A stretch of 64,000 bases of DNA, taken from the NCBI RefSeq assembly GCF_019991125.1, contig NZ_JAGENB010000004.1, positions 124,001 through 188,000 on the forward strand, read 5' to 3'. Below the pieces are notes generated by a model. The model saw only the letters and a program-made list of their open reading frames with translations, was not told the DNA's origin and searched no databases. Position numbers and translations under genes: made by a program. Every line of letters starts with the position of its first letter. Within the stretch, counting starts at the first letter, position 1. Positions 1 to 9,665 of the stretch are shown piece by piece. The stretch comes from Phyllobacterium calauticae. GTDB lineage: Bacteria; Pseudomonadota; Alphaproteobacteria; Rhizobiales; Rhizobiaceae.

Positions 1-608
1 CGTGGCAGGATGTGCTGGACCACGGCAACAAAACGCCGGTTCCCAATTTTCAGTACCATCATCAGCCGTTCAACTATTATGCGAATTTTGCGCCGGGAAC
101 AGCGGCACGCACCGAGCATCTGCTCGATGGCGGCTTGGCCGGATCGCAATTCATCAAGGCAATCGATACTGGCACACTGCCGCAAGTTGCCTTCTACAAA
201 CCGCAGGGTGATCTGAACGAGCATTCCGGCTATGCGGATATCGAGGCAGGCGATGCGCATATTGCCGACCTTATCGGGCATCTGGAAAAAAGCCCGCAAT
301 GGCCGCATATGCTGGTCGTTGTCACCTACGATGAAAATGGCGGTATATGGGACCACGCCGCACCGCCGAAAGGCGATCGTTGGGGACCTGGCAGCCGTAT
401 CCCGGCCATCATTGTCTCGCCGTTCGCCCGCCGCGGTTTCGTTGATCACACGCCAATGGACACAACCTCGATTCTACGCTTCCTGACCAAGCGTTTCGAA
501 TTGCCGACATTGCATGGGATCACGGTCCGTGATGATGCGGTTGCCTCCTACAATCAGCCGCCATTGGGCGACCTGACCAGTGCACTCGACATGACAAACA
601 GCCAGTAA
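1..608 (+). CDS. Phosphoesterase-family protein (acid phosphatase/phospholipase C type), C-terminal part
   Basis: This is the 3' end of a gene whose 5' part lies outside the window; the frame is open from base 3 to the stop at 606-608, about 201 residues. The sequence shows VTYDENGGIWDHAAPP followed by GSRIPAIIVSPFARRGFVDHTPMDTTSILRFL, characteristic of the phosphoesterase family (Pfam PF04185), which includes bacterial acid phosphatases and phospholipase C-type enzymes. The Asp-Glu and Asp-His pairs would be metal ligands. Such enzymes are usually exported and release phosphate from organic esters, but the signal peptide region is not visible here. The gene ends 16 bp from the convergent aldolase gene. 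Whether it is a phosphatase or a phospholipase cannot be decided from this part. Confidence 0.8.
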   Translation, partial: WQDVLDHGNKTPVPNFQYHHQPFNYYANFAPGTAARTEHLLDGGLAGSQFIKAIDTGTLPQVAFYKPQGDLNEHSGYADIEAGDAHIADLIGHLEKSPQWPHMLVVVTYDENGGIWDHAAPPKGDRWGPGSRIPAIIVSPFARRGFVDHTPMDTTSILRFLTKRFELPTLHGITVRDDAVASYNQPPLGDLTSALDMTNSQ

Positions 609-624
609 GCCCCTGGAAAGAGGC

Positions 625-1287
625 TCAGCCTTGCTGGCTCATGCTGTACTTTATCTGGCGCATCTGGGTGATGACACGTTCCATTTCCTCGTCTGACAGG
701 ATCGGCGGTTCGCCCAAAGTGAGTGCCTGGACATAGATGCGCGACAGGGTTTCAACTTCGATTGCAAGCCAAAGGGCGGATTCAAGCGTCACCCCCAGGG
801 ATATCTGACCATGCTGGCTGAGCAGGCATGCCAGCCTGTTCTCCAGTGCGACAATCGCATTGTCGGACAGTGCCTGCGTTCCAAAAGTGGCGTAGGGTGC
901 GCAACGGATCGTCGTTCCCCCGGCAATCCCGGTCATGTAGTGGAAGCTCGGGATTGTCTTGTTGTGGCACGCAAGCGTTGTCGCATAGACCGAGTGGCAA
1001 TGCAGGACCACATTGATATCGGAACGCTTCTGCAGGATATCGCGGTGAAAGCGCCATTCGGACGATGGCGGCCGCCCCACATAACTGCCATCGAAGTGCA
1101 TCTCGACGAGATCGTCCGGCTGCATGGTCTCATAAGGCAGGGACGACGGTGTCACAAGAAATCCGCGGTCCGTGCGCACGGAGAGATTTCCCGACGTTCC
1201 CTGGTTGACGCCGCTCGAGTTCATCAACCGGCACGTCGTCACCATTTCCCGGCGAAGATCGATGGAATCTTGTGCTGATGTGGTCAT
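625..1287 (-). CDS. Class II (zinc) aldolase, fuculose-phosphate aldolase type; probable DHAP-shunt aldolase
   Basis: A 220-residue protein of the class II aldolase/adducin family. It has the zinc ligands HCH (H96, H98) and H159 in LLSQHG, and the catalytic Glu77 in PSSEWRFH, as in L-fuculose-1-phosphate aldolase. It lies downstream of mtnK and mtnA on the same strand, with about 40 bp between it and mtnA. In Rhodospirillum rubrum and some Escherichia coli the set mtnK-mtnA-aldolase forms the DHAP shunt. There the aldolase cleaves 5-methylthioribulose-1-phosphate or 5-deoxyribulose-1-phosphate to dihydroxyacetone phosphate and an aldehyde. The same role is inferred from context. A plain fuculose-phosphate aldolase is the alternative, but no fucose isomerase or kinase is nearby. 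No mtnB dehydratase is seen, which supports aldolase action. Confidence 0.88.
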   Translation of the reverse strand: MTTSAQDSIDLRREMVTTCRLMNSSGVNQGTSGNLSVRTDRGFLVTPSSLPYETMQPDDLVEMHFDGSYVGRPPSSEWRFHRDILQKRSDINVVLHCHSVYATTLACHNKTIPSFHYMTGIAGGTTIRCAPYATFGTQALSDNAIVALENRLACLLSQHGQISLGVTLESALWLAIEVETLSRIYVQALTLGEPPILSDEEMERVITQMRQIKYSMSQQG

Positions 1288-1328
1288 TCAGGCATCTTCC
1301 CGCTGCTCATAGTACCTCGACGGATTTA

Positions 1329-2426
1329 TCACCGCTTACTTTGCGGAAACAAGGCGCTTAAACCTTCCGCCGAGGCTTGGGCAACGCCACGTTCGGTAAT
1401 CAGCCCGGTTATGAGACGCGCGGGGGTCACATCGAAAGCCGGATTGGCGGTGGGGCTGCCCGTCGGGGAAATCTGTACGGAGGCGATTTTACCGTCGGCC
1501 GCCAGTCCCTGCACATGAGACACTTCCGCACCGGCACGTTCTTCAATCGGAATCTCGCTGATCCCGTCATGGACAGTCCAATCGATTGTCGGGGAAGGCA
1601 AAGCCACATAGAAGGGAACGTTGTTGTCCTTGGCCGCCAGGGCTTTCAGATAGGTGCCGATCTTGTTGCACACATCGCCGTTGGCCGTCGTCCGGTCAGT
1701 GCCGACAATAACCATGTCCACTTGACCATGCTGCATCAAATGTCCGCCTGCATTGTCGACGATCAGCGTATGCGGCACACCGTGTCCGTTCAACTCCCAT
1801 GCCGTCAGTTGCGCGCCCTGGTTGCGCGGACGTGTCTCATCAACATAGACATGAACGTTGATCCCCTCCTCCGCCGCAACATAGATAGGAGCGGTTGCTG
1901 TGCCGTAGTCAACGGTTGCGAGCCAGCCTGCATTGCAATGGGTGAGAATATTGACCGGCTCGCCCGGCTTTTTCCTTGCGGCAATATCGCGAATGATTTC
2001 GAGACCGTGCAGGCCGATCTGACGATTGAGCTGTACGTCTTCCTCGGCAATGTCAGCCGCCCGGCGATAGGCGGCCGCCACGCGGTCCTTTTCCGGTAGC
2101 GGCAGCAGATATTGGCGCATCGTATCGAGCGCCCAGCGGAGATTGATTGCCGTTGGCCGGGTTTCATGCAGCTTGTCCCACACATCGTGCAGCGCGGTAT
2201 CGGAGGGATCATTCGCCATGGCGATTGCAACGCCATAGGCAGCCGTCACCCCGATTAAAGGTGCGCCGCGCACCCACATATCGCGGATGGCAATGGCGAC
2301 ATCATCGACCGTTTTCAGTGTCACCACCTTGAATTCATGGGGTAGCCAGCGCTGATCGATAATATCGACCGAGCGACCATCATTGTTGAGCCAGATGGTG
2401 TGATAGTGACGGTCTGCGACTTTCAC
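1329..2426 (-). CDS. mtnA: S-methyl-5-thioribose-1-phosphate isomerase
   Basis: A 365-residue protein of full family length (eIF2B-like isomerase family). It converts 5-methylthioribose-1-phosphate, and in the DHAP shunt also 5-deoxyribose-1-phosphate, to the ribulose form. [32 protein letters not shown] and [20 protein letters not shown] are typical MtnA blocks. The catalytic Cys164 (THCNAG) and Asp244 (GTDRT) are both present. The start is a GTG codon at 2424-2426 that overlaps the mtnK stop as GTGA, so translation is probably coupled. It sits between the kinase and the aldolase of the same pathway. Confidence 0.95.
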   Translation of the reverse strand: MKVADRHYHTIWLNNDGRSVDIIDQRWLPHEFKVVTLKTVDDVAIAIRDMWVRGAPLIGVTAAYGVAIAMANDPSDTALHDVWDKLHETRPTAINLRWALDTMRQYLLPLPEKDRVAAAYRRAADIAEEDVQLNRQIGLHGLEIIRDIAARKKPGEPVNILTHCNAGWLATVDYGTATAPIYVAAEEGINVHVYVDETRPRNQGAQLTAWELNGHGVPHTLIVDNAGGHLMQHGQVDMVIVGTDRTTANGDVCNKIGTYLKALAAKDNNVPFYVALPSPTIDWTVHDGISEIPIEERAGAEVSHVQGLAADGKIASVQISPTGSPTANPAFDVTPARLITGLITERGVAQASAEGLSALFPQSKR

Positions 2427-3685
2427 AGGGTAATCTCCTTTTCAAGCCGTTCAACCAAACCGTTGATTTCAGCCAAACTATGGATGTGGCGCCGGTTGCA
2501 GGCCAGATGACGGCCAAACTTAAGCGCCTTGGATTCGCATCGCGCTCTCAGCTCCGGATCCTCGATCAGTTCAAAATCGGCGTTGTGGGCAAGGCCGAGA
2601 ATGCGCCGGTGCATTTCAATTCCGGCGAACCCCAGCATGTCCTGCCAGATGTCATGCAGCACTTCGTTGAGCGCCTGTTCGGCACCGAGGCTGTCATCCT
2701 GATCCTCGAACAAGGTGCGTTGATACAAGATACCGTTGCGTTCGGTACGCCAGAGGTGGGAGAACTCGGAACGGAACGTTTCCCAAATCGTCACGACGGC
2801 CTCAAGCAGGGAACGGCGCATATCGCGACGGTTGTCATCCTGCTCGTGACCGCGCTGTGCCAGATAATTCATCCAGAAATTGGCGAGCAGCATGCCGACA
2901 TCAAAGGCGATGGGCCCGTAGAACGCAAATTCCGGGTCGATGACCCGCGTCTCGCCGGGTGTGACCATCACCGACCCGGTGTGCAGGTCACCGTGCAGCA
3001 GGGTCTCGGCCTTCGTGGCGAACAGATGCTTGAGCCGCTGCGCTTCCACCTTGAGGTCACGGTCGGCGCGCAGTGCAGCGACAAGCCCGTCCAGTTGCGG
3101 CGCGGTATGCCGATTCAATGGGGCGTTGAAATAGGGATCCGAAAAAACCAGGCTCTCGGTAATGTCGCAGAGTTCGACGTTGTCGGCAAAGAGCGCGACA
3201 TCAGCCTTGCGCGTCGCCGCTTTCATTGAAAAATCTGAGCCACGGAACAGGGTACGGGCGAGAAACAGACCGAGATCACGGGCCGCATTGGGATACTGAT
3301 TGCCTTCAATCAGCCCTCGCCGCAAAATGACATGGGGTGACAGGAATTCCATAACGATGATGGCCTGCTCACCGTCGAAATGGAAAACTTCAGGCACCCT
3401 GCCCGGATCACGGGCCGCCTGTCGTGTCAATGCATGGTACTCGAAGAATGAACGTTTCAACGGCAATGGCCAGCTCTCGCCGACCAGCCGCACATAGGGC
3501 AGTGCCTGTTTGACAATTGCACTGCCCGCGCTGCCTTCGACAATGAAGACCAGGTTTAAATTGCCGTCGCCGACTTCGCGGACCTTCCAACTCCTCCAGT
3601 CTTCACCGAGTCGTTGCAGCAGCATGGTATTTTGACCGAGACGAAGCGGCAGTGTTTCCACATTCAGGGCCTCAAACACAGGCAT
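2423..3685 (-). CDS. mtnK: S-methyl-5-thioribose kinase
   Basis: A 420-residue kinase of the APH-like fold that phosphorylates 5-methylthioribose at C1. The sequence shows VNLVFIV-like nucleotide-binding text ([25 protein letters not shown]), the catalytic loop [13 protein letters not shown] and the metal-binding [17 protein letters not shown], as in MtnK. The frame is open 28 codons further upstream, but the ATG at 3685 is preferred because GGGAGG lies just upstream on the minus strand and the protein then starts [13 protein letters not shown]. It is the first gene of the mtnK-mtnA-aldolase unit and is divergent from the sugar-type ABC importer, so the imported compound is probably its substrate. 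Confidence 0.93.
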   Translation of the reverse strand: MPVFEALNVETLPLRLGQNTMLLQRLGEDWRSWKVREVGDGNLNLVFIVEGSAGSAIVKQALPYVRLVGESWPLPLKRSFFEYHALTRQAARDPGRVPEVFHFDGEQAIIVMEFLSPHVILRRGLIEGNQYPNAARDLGLFLARTLFRGSDFSMKAATRKADVALFADNVELCDITESLVFSDPYFNAPLNRHTAPQLDGLVAALRADRDLKVEAQRLKHLFATKAETLLHGDLHTGSVMVTPGETRVIDPEFAFYGPIAFDVGMLLANFWMNYLAQRGHEQDDNRRDMRRSLLEAVVTIWETFRSEFSHLWRTERNGILYQRTLFEDQDDSLGAEQALNEVLHDIWQDMLGFAGIEMHRRILGLAHNADFELIEDPELRARCESKALKFGRHLACNRRHIHSLAEINGLVERLEKEITL

Positions 3686-3747
3686 TTCGATATTCCTCCC
3701 TGCTGACAAGAACCGTTTCTCAGCTTTTTGTGCCCTTGTCCTCCATT

Positions 3748-3811
3748 TGTTAAGGCAGCAAACTGGCAAATGTCAATGGCCTTGACATTTGATGATGTGG
3801 CGTCCTAGCAT
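3748..3811. promoter_or_regulatory. Back-to-back promoters with a shared perfect palindrome
   Basis: The divergent region holds CAAATGTCAA (3767-3776), a 5-bp spacer and TTGACATTTG (3782-3791), a perfect 10+10 bp inverted repeat. Each arm contains a consensus -35 box. Rightward: TTGACA at 3782-3787, 18 bp, TAGCAT at 3806-3811, toward the ABC importer. Leftward: TTGACA at 3776-3771, 17 bp, TTAACA at 3753-3748, toward mtnK. The arms extend beyond the -35 hexamers, so the palindrome is probably also an operator. The regulator is not identified; the SorC-type gene 6 kb away is one candidate. Confidence 0.7.
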
Positions 3812-3831
3812 GCTCGCAAGGGGAGGAGCAG

Positions 3832-5340
3832 ATGGTCGAGGAAACCGTCTTCCATATTGAAAAATTGCGCAAATCGTTTGGTTCAATCCAGGTACTGGGT
3901 GGGATCGATCTGGAATTGCGTGCAGGAACTGTCACAATCCTGATGGGTGCCAACGGCGCAGGCAAATCCACGCTTGTCCGGATTATCAGCGGTGTATATG
4001 CGCGAACGTCGGGAGCAATCAGCCTCGATGGTCGGGAGTTTTCGCCGGCATCGCCCGCGGAAGCCATTCGTGCAGGCGTTGTAACGGTTCACCAGAATAT
4101 CAATGATGGCGTCGTAGCCGATCTGGACGTTGCAACGAACCTGACACTGGATCGATTGAACGGGCGTGGGGCGCGGGCAATTTTCAACCCGCGTCGCGTA
4201 CGGCGGGAGGCGGCAGTCGTCGCCGAGCGCATGGGGCTGCATATCGATCTCGGTGCGATTGTTGCCGATCTGCCGCTGGCGGAGCGGCAGATGGTCGCCA
4301 TTGCCCGGGCCATGGCGCATGAGCCGAAGGTGCTCATTCTCGATGAGCCGACATCGTCCCTGTCGAGCGTGGAAGCAGAACGGCTGTTTCAGGTGATCGA
4401 TCGTTTGCGCGCCCGCGGTGTGGCGATCCTGTACATATCCCACCGCATGTCCGATATACGCCGGCTGGCTGACATTATTGTGACGTTGCGCGACGGCCGG
4501 ATCAGCGGTGTTTTTGATGGCCCCGAACTGGACTACGGCGGTGCAGTCAACGCCATGCTCGGTCAAAAGATCAGCCTTGGCAACGTCGTCACCAGAGATG
4601 CCAGCGCACCGGTTCTGCAGATCGAAAACCTGTGTATCGCTCCGGGAAGCCGGCCATTCTCACTCACGCTAGGCGACGGCGAGATCGTGGCCGTCACCGG
4701 CCTCGTCGGCGTCGGCAAAACGGCCCTTGCCGAGACGCTTTTCGGCGTCCGAAGGCCGATATCGGGCAGTATGCGTCTGGACGGCCGGCCCTATGCGCCC
4801 CGCACAACCAGACAAGCCATCAATCAGGGTGTTTTCCTTGTCGCCAAGGACCGCGCCGACAGCGGTATCGTGCCGGATTTCAACATATACGAGAATATCA
4901 GCCTGCCTTTTCTCAAACGCAGCAGCTTCTTTTCGGTTTCCAACCGGCGGCGGGAAAGGAACAGGGCGCGCGAGCAGATCGCATCGCTCAGCGTCGTCTG
5001 CCGCACCGAGCGGGACGAAATGGACACCTTGTCCGGTGGCAACCAGCAGAAAGTCATGGTTGCCCGCTGGTTGAGCGAGGCATCACGCATGCTCATTCTC
5101 GATGAACCGTTTCAGGGCGTCGATATCGCCGCAAGACGGGATATCGGCTCGAAACTTCGCGCCTCCGCCGATGGGCGTGCGACCCTGGTCTTCCTGACCG
5201 AGATCGACGAAGCCTTCGAAATTGCGGACCGGATTGTCGTCATGTCGGAACACACACTCGTCGGCGAGCATCGCAACGCCGATGTCAACATCGATAAGCT
5301 GCTGGCTGAAATCGCCGGCCAGCACAGAATGGTCATTTGA
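3832..5340 (+). CDS. Ribose-type sugar ABC importer, ATP-binding protein (two ABC domains)
   Basis: A 502-residue protein with two fused nucleotide-binding domains, as in RbsA/XylG/MglA. The first domain has Walker A GANGAGKST, and LILDEPTSSLS as Walker B. The second has a degenerate Walker A (GLVGVGKTA), signature LSGGNQQK and Walker B LILDEPFQGVD. It would energise import through the permease encoded directly downstream. The start ATG follows AGGGGAGGAG. It is the first gene of a three-gene importer operon divergent from mtnK, which suggests uptake of 5-methylthioribose, 5-deoxyribose or the related nucleoside. This substrate is inferred from position, not from sequence. Confidence 0.92.
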   Translation: MVEETVFHIEKLRKSFGSIQVLGGIDLELRAGTVTILMGANGAGKSTLVRIISGVYARTSGAISLDGREFSPASPAEAIRAGVVTVHQNINDGVVADLDVATNLTLDRLNGRGARAIFNPRRVRREAAVVAERMGLHIDLGAIVADLPLAERQMVAIARAMAHEPKVLILDEPTSSLSSVEAERLFQVIDRLRARGVAILYISHRMSDIRRLADIIVTLRDGRISGVFDGPELDYGGAVNAMLGQKISLGNVVTRDASAPVLQIENLCIAPGSRPFSLTLGDGEIVAVTGLVGVGKTALAETLFGVRRPISGSMRLDGRPYAPRTTRQAINQGVFLVAKDRADSGIVPDFNIYENISLPFLKRSSFFSVSNRRRERNRAREQIASLSVVCRTERDEMDTLSGGNQQKVMVARWLSEASRMLILDEPFQGVDIAARRDIGSKLRASADGRATLVFLTEIDEAFEIADRIVVMSEHTLVGEHRNADVNIDKLLAEIAGQHRMVI

Positions 5341-6405
5341 ATGAATACCAATACACCACCGACCTCCGCTATTGCCCCCGCTTCAAAGCACGGGACGAAA
5401 AACAACGCGCTGCCTGTCCGCGATCTGGCAATCAAATACGGCTTTCTGTCTCTGCTTGCCGGTCTGATCATCTATTTCTGTATCGTGACCAACGGGTTTG
5501 CCTCGCCGCAAAGTGCGGTGTTCATTCTCCAGTCCGTCTCTATCACCGGCATATTGGCACTTGGCGTTACGGCAACGCTGGTCGTTGGCGGTTTCGACCT
5601 TTCAATCGGATCCGTGGCGACCACCGCCATGATGGCATCGTCCTACGTCATGGTGGTGATGGGCGGAGACGCCCTGACCGCGACGCTCGTCTGTCTTGCC
5701 ATCGGCATCATCGTCGGGCTCATCAATGGAATATTGATTGTCTACATGCGCGTCCCCGATCTCCTCGCTACCCTGGGCATGATGTTCCTGCTGGTCGGGC
5801 TTCAGCGCATTCCGACCGAAGGACGCTCCATCGCCACGGGAATGACATTGCCGGACGGCAGCGTCGCCAATGGAACGTTCAGCCCGGTTTTCCTCGCCTT
5901 GGGCCGTCACCGCTTCGATTTCATCCTGCCAAACCTCCTGCCGGTATCGGTCGTCGTGCTGATCGTTCTGGCCGTGCTGATCTGGTTTTTCCTCGAATAC
6001 ACCCGCTTCGGACGCATGATGTATGCCGTTGGCTCGAATGAGCGCGCGGCCGAACTCGCCGGCGCTCCGGTTAAAGCATACAAGATCAGCGCCTATATCA
6101 TATCGGGCGTTTTTGCTTCCGTTGGCGGCATATTGCTCGCTGCGCGTCTTGGCCGGGGCGACATCGCCTCGGGCAATAATCTGCTGCTGGATTCCGTCGC
6201 CGCGGCATTGATCGGCTTTGCCGTGCTGGGCGCTGCAAAACCAAATGCTTTCGGCACCGGTATCGGTGCGCTGTTTGTCGGCGTGCTGCTGCAGGGGCTG
6301 ACCATGATGAACGCCCCCTACTACACGCAGGATTTCGTCAAGGGCGCGGTGCTGGTGGTCGCACTGGTGTTTACATTTGCACTCTCCAAAAGAGGCAAAC
6401 GCTGA
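5341..6405 (+). CDS. Ribose-type sugar ABC importer, permease
   Basis: A 354-residue, highly hydrophobic inner-membrane protein of the RbsC/XylH class (BPD_transp_2). It has about eight to ten membrane segments, for example LSLLAGLIIYFCIV and ISAYIISGVFASVGGILLAARLG. GGFDLSIGSVATTAMM and VGSNERAAELAGAPV are family hallmarks. The start codon directly follows the ATPase stop (TGA-ATG), so the two are probably translationally coupled. It is the only permease gene of the set, consistent with a homodimeric channel as in the ribose system. Confidence 0.92.
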   Translation: MNTNTPPTSAIAPASKHGTKNNALPVRDLAIKYGFLSLLAGLIIYFCIVTNGFASPQSAVFILQSVSITGILALGVTATLVVGGFDLSIGSVATTAMMASSYVMVVMGGDALTATLVCLAIGIIVGLINGILIVYMRVPDLLATLGMMFLLVGLQRIPTEGRSIATGMTLPDGSVANGTFSPVFLALGRHRFDFILPNLLPVSVVVLIVLAVLIWFFLEYTRFGRMMYAVGSNERAAELAGAPVKAYKISAYIISGVFASVGGILLAARLGRGDIASGNNLLLDSVAAALIGFAVLGAAKPNAFGTGIGALFVGVLLQGLTMMNAPYYTQDFVKGAVLVVALVFTFALSKRGKR

Positions 6406-6467
6406 GCGGGCGGATGCCCCGAGGCAATTGGGACAAGTATAAGAAAATCAAAAATGGAGGAAATGAA

Positions 6468-7520
6468 ATGAAGGTGACGCGGAGAATTTTTGCCAAGCTC
6501 GGGTTCGGCTTGCTTGGTGCGACCATGTTGGGCGGTGCTGCATTTGCCGATGGCATGCCCGCTCCGTTTGATAATCCCGGCAAGGTCAAGATTGCCCTGG
6601 TGCGATACCTTTCGACGGGTGACTTCTTCCAGTCCTATCTTTCCGGCGTCGAGGCCCAGGCAAAGGCGCTTGGCGTCGATCTTCGCGTGCTGGACAGCCG
6701 GCAGGATGCTGCCTTGCAGTCTGACATGGTCGATCAGGCGATTGCCCTCGGTGTCAATGGGATCATCATCCAGCACGGCTTGACGGAGTCCATGAAGGAT
6801 GCTGCGCAACGCGCTGTGGACGCTGGGATCAAGGTCGTTGCGTTCGACGTGAATGTCGGCAACGACAAGATACCGCAAATCGAACAGTCCGATCGCGACC
6901 TTGCCCGGCTGGCACTGGAGCAGGCCGTCAAGGACAATGGCGAAAGCTGGAAAGCCGGTTATGTCTATGTCGCAGGGATCGCGCCTCTCGACCGTCGCGA
7001 CGAGACCTGGAAGGAATTCAAGAAGAAATATTCCGGCATTCATGAAGCCGCTATGTTCGGAACGATGGACAATCCGATCGCCAATTCGGTAGCCAATCAG
7101 GCGCGCTCGGTCATCTCCGCCAATCCGGACATTACCGTGATGTTTGCGCCCTATGACGAGTTCGCCAAGGGCGTAAAAATTGCCGTTGACGAGGCCGGAC
7201 TTTCCTCCAGTGTCAAAATCTATTCGGCGGATATTTCGACATCAGACATCGCGGCAATGCGTGAGCCGGCCAGTGCCTGGACAGCGACCGCTGCGACCAA
7301 TCCGGCCGTTGTCGGCCAGGTTTCGGTGCGCGCGCTGGCCATGCTGCTTGCCGGTCAGGATCCCGGTCACAACGTCATTGTGCCCCCGACACTGATCACA
7401 CAAAGCCAGCTCAACAGCGCCGATATCAAGAACATGGAAGAACTGGCGGCCAAACTGCCGCAATTCGCCCATGCGGATGTCGCGGTGCCCGCATGGATGC
7501 CGCTTCCCAAGGGAAAATGA
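6468..7520 (+). CDS. Sugar ABC importer, periplasmic substrate-binding protein
   Basis: A 350-residue periplasmic binding protein of the ribose/LacI-like family (Peripla_BP_4). The start at 6468 is chosen because GGAGG at 6456-6460 precedes it and the protein then opens with a signal peptide, MKVTRRIFAKLGFGLLG, ending near AAFA. TRRIFAK resembles a twin-arginine motif, so Tat export is possible. KIALVRYLSTGDFFQSYLSGVE and NGIIIQHGL are typical of sugar-binding members. It is the third gene of the importer operon beside mtnK, and a strong terminator follows its stop. Confidence 0.9.
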   Translation: MKVTRRIFAKLGFGLLGATMLGGAAFADGMPAPFDNPGKVKIALVRYLSTGDFFQSYLSGVEAQAKALGVDLRVLDSRQDAALQSDMVDQAIALGVNGIIIQHGLTESMKDAAQRAVDAGIKVVAFDVNVGNDKIPQIEQSDRDLARLALEQAVKDNGESWKAGYVYVAGIAPLDRRDETWKEFKKKYSGIHEAAMFGTMDNPIANSVANQARSVISANPDITVMFAPYDEFAKGVKIAVDEAGLSSSVKIYSADISTSDIAAMREPASAWTATAATNPAVVGQVSVRALAMLLAGQDPGHNVIVPPTLITQSQLNSADIKNMEELAAKLPQFAHADVAVPAWMPLPKGK

Positions 7521-7526
7521 CAAACG

Positions 7527-7555
7527 AAAAAGGCGGCCCGAAAGGCCGCCTTTTT
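7527..7555. terminator. Bidirectional rho-independent terminator
   Basis: GGCGGCC (7532-7538) pairs with GGCCGCC (7544-7550) around a 5-base loop. It is flanked by AAAAA and TTTTT, so it can act on both strands. It separates the importer operon from the convergent aldolase/dehydrogenase gene. Confidence 0.92.
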
Positions 7556-7577
7556 GTTGTGTACCAGCACGCCCCGA

Positions 7578-9632
7578 TCAGCGCAGAGCCGCCGCGATGT
7601 TCCCGCCATCAACGGTCGTCACGTCGGCTGTTGTCCGCTCCGCCAGTGCATGGTGCAAAAACGCCTGAGCCACATCATCGGCCGTGACTTCCCGCCCGAG
7701 CAAATTGCCCGCCATATATTCGCTGGTCGAAAGCCCGCGGGATGCCGAACGGTTCGCAATCATCTCGTCGTTCAACAGGCCGGACCGGATGCGGTCCGCG
7801 TTGACCGCGTTGGAGCGTATGCCGTCCGCACCATGTTCCAGGGCATACTGGCGCGACAAGAAGAGGGTCGCGGCCTTGGGCAGGCCATAGGCACCAAATT
7901 TGGCACCCGGATTGACCGCCTGTTTGCTGGCATTGAACAGAAGAGCGCCGCCGGTCCGCTGTTGTTTCATGATGCGTACGGCACATTGCGCCACGGTCTG
8001 GTGTGCAAAAAAGTTGAGTTCGAAACTCTTGCGCAGCAAATCGTCGTCAAGGGTTGCAATCGGGCTTTCCCATGCGGCTCCCGCATTGGAAACAACGATA
8101 TCGACGCCGCCATAGGCGGCAACGATAGCCTCGAACGCCGCACGGACGGACACGGGATCGGTCACATCGCAGGCCAGGCCGATGGAATCATTGCCGGCGG
8201 ACTGGGCGACAGCCTCCGCCTTTGCCGCGTCGAGATCCAGCACGGCAACGTGAGCGCCCTGCTGGGCGAACAGCCTGGCCGTTGCGGCCCCGATGGCGCC
8301 CGCCCCACCCGTCACCAAGGCCACCTGGCCTGTGAGCGGCTTTGCCTTCGCGCTGGCAAGCTTGGCCTGCTCCAGCGACCAGTATTCCAGATCAAACAGA
8401 TCGGGCCGGCTCACCGGTTCGAACCGCCCGATGGACTCCGCATCCCGCGCTGCTTCGATCCACATCTCACCGACATCCGCGGCAATTCTGGCATCCTTGA
8501 GCGTACGGCCGTGTCCGAACATGCCGAGGCCTGGCACCAGCGTCAGCCGGGGCATCGGATCGAGCATGATCCGCTTTCCGCTGCTGCGCTGATCATTCGT
8601 TGTGAAATAGTCGGTATAATCCGCAACATAAGCCGCCACGGCGCGTTCCACCGCCACCTTGAACGCATCGATATCACTGCCATCAGGCGCTGGGAGCACC
8701 ATCGGACCAGTCTTGATCCGTATGGACAAGTCAGGGGTCGACACGCCGCGCTGCGCCATCTCGTGGACGGCAGTCGCATTGACAAACTCGAGGATCGCCG
8801 GCGACGAGCGGAATTCGCTGACCATGCGATCAAACTTGCCTTCGCCCCGATCGACGGCGACGGCGCCGCGCACGATAGCAGCGATATCACCGGGTTTGGC
8901 GAGCGTTTCCGGCAACGCCGCTGGTGTAAACGGGTTCCGCCCCTTGTCGCGGACATAGGTCTCGGCGAGCGAGACATAATGAATCATGCGGTCGTAGGCT
9001 TCCCGAGCCGTCGCGCCAAACGTGAAAATGCCGTGCTTGTCGAGAATGAGACCGTCAACGGTGGGATCCGCATCAAAAACCTCGCCGGCCCGCTTTGCCA
9101 GATCAAAACCGGGCATCACGTAGGGCACGAAGCCCATTTTGCTGCCAAAGATTTCCTCACTGAGGGCCCGGCTCTCCGCCTGGTCAGCGATAGCCAGAAT
9201 TGCGGTCGAGTGGGTGTGATCAACAAATTTATGCGGGATGAAGGCATGCAGCAGCGCTTCCACAGACGGGTTTGGCGAAGCCGGATCAATCAGGTTTGCC
9301 CGTTGCAGGGTGACCATATCCTCATCCGACAATTTGCTCAGCTTGCGGGCCTTGAGCAGGGGTGCGATCTTGACGGCCGGCAGGCCGGCGGGCTCGATGA
9401 TACCCATGTCCCAGCCGCTCCCCTTCACGCAGAGCACATCCCACTCGTCACCAATCAGATCCTTGACCGTGGTTTTGACGGAGGTGTTTCCGCCGCCGTG
9501 CAACACCAGCTGCGGCACGCTTCCGAGAAGCCGCGTGGTATAAGTTCTCAATGCGAGATCTCGGTTAATACCCTTGGCGGCATAGGCCGCCACCATGTCT
9601 TCCGCCTCTTTGTCATTCCACAAATTTTTCAT
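7578..9632 (-). CDS. Bifunctional rhamnulose-1-phosphate aldolase/short-chain dehydrogenase
   Basis: A 684-residue fusion. Residues of roughly 1-400 are a class II aldolase-like domain (QLVLHGGGNTSVK, FVDHTHSTAILA, LILDKHGIFTFG, with several His ligands). Residues of roughly 430-684 are a short-chain dehydrogenase (ALVTGGAGAIGAATARLFA for NAD binding, and YGLPKAA holding the active Tyr and Lys). This matches the rhizobial RhaD-type enzyme that cleaves rhamnulose-1-phosphate to DHAP and lactaldehyde and acts on the aldehyde. The ATG at 9632 is chosen over an upstream one because GGGAGGAG precedes it. No rhamnose isomerase, kinase or RhaSTPQ importer is in view, so the sugar may differ; the DHAP-shunt genes nearby also make DHAP plus an aldehyde. 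Confidence 0.88.
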   Translation of the reverse strand: MKNLWNDKEAEDMVAAYAAKGINRDLALRTYTTRLLGSVPQLVLHGGGNTSVKTTVKDLIGDEWDVLCVKGSGWDMGIIEPAGLPAVKIAPLLKARKLSKLSDEDMVTLQRANLIDPASPNPSVEALLHAFIPHKFVDHTHSTAILAIADQAESRALSEEIFGSKMGFVPYVMPGFDLAKRAGEVFDADPTVDGLILDKHGIFTFGATAREAYDRMIHYVSLAETYVRDKGRNPFTPAALPETLAKPGDIAAIVRGAVAVDRGEGKFDRMVSEFRSSPAILEFVNATAVHEMAQRGVSTPDLSIRIKTGPMVLPAPDGSDIDAFKVAVERAVAAYVADYTDYFTTNDQRSSGKRIMLDPMPRLTLVPGLGMFGHGRTLKDARIAADVGEMWIEAARDAESIGRFEPVSRPDLFDLEYWSLEQAKLASAKAKPLTGQVALVTGGAGAIGAATARLFAQQGAHVAVLDLDAAKAEAVAQSAGNDSIGLACDVTDPVSVRAAFEAIVAAYGGVDIVVSNAGAAWESPIATLDDDLLRKSFELNFFAHQTVAQCAVRIMKQQRTGGALLFNASKQAVNPGAKFGAYGLPKAATLFLSRQYALEHGADGIRSNAVNADRIRSGLLNDEMIANRSASRGLSTSEYMAGNLLGREVTADDVAQAFLHHALAERTTADVTTVDGGNIAAALR

Positions 9633-9665
9633 GCGAACTCCTCCCGTCCGGCAAATGGCCTCTCT

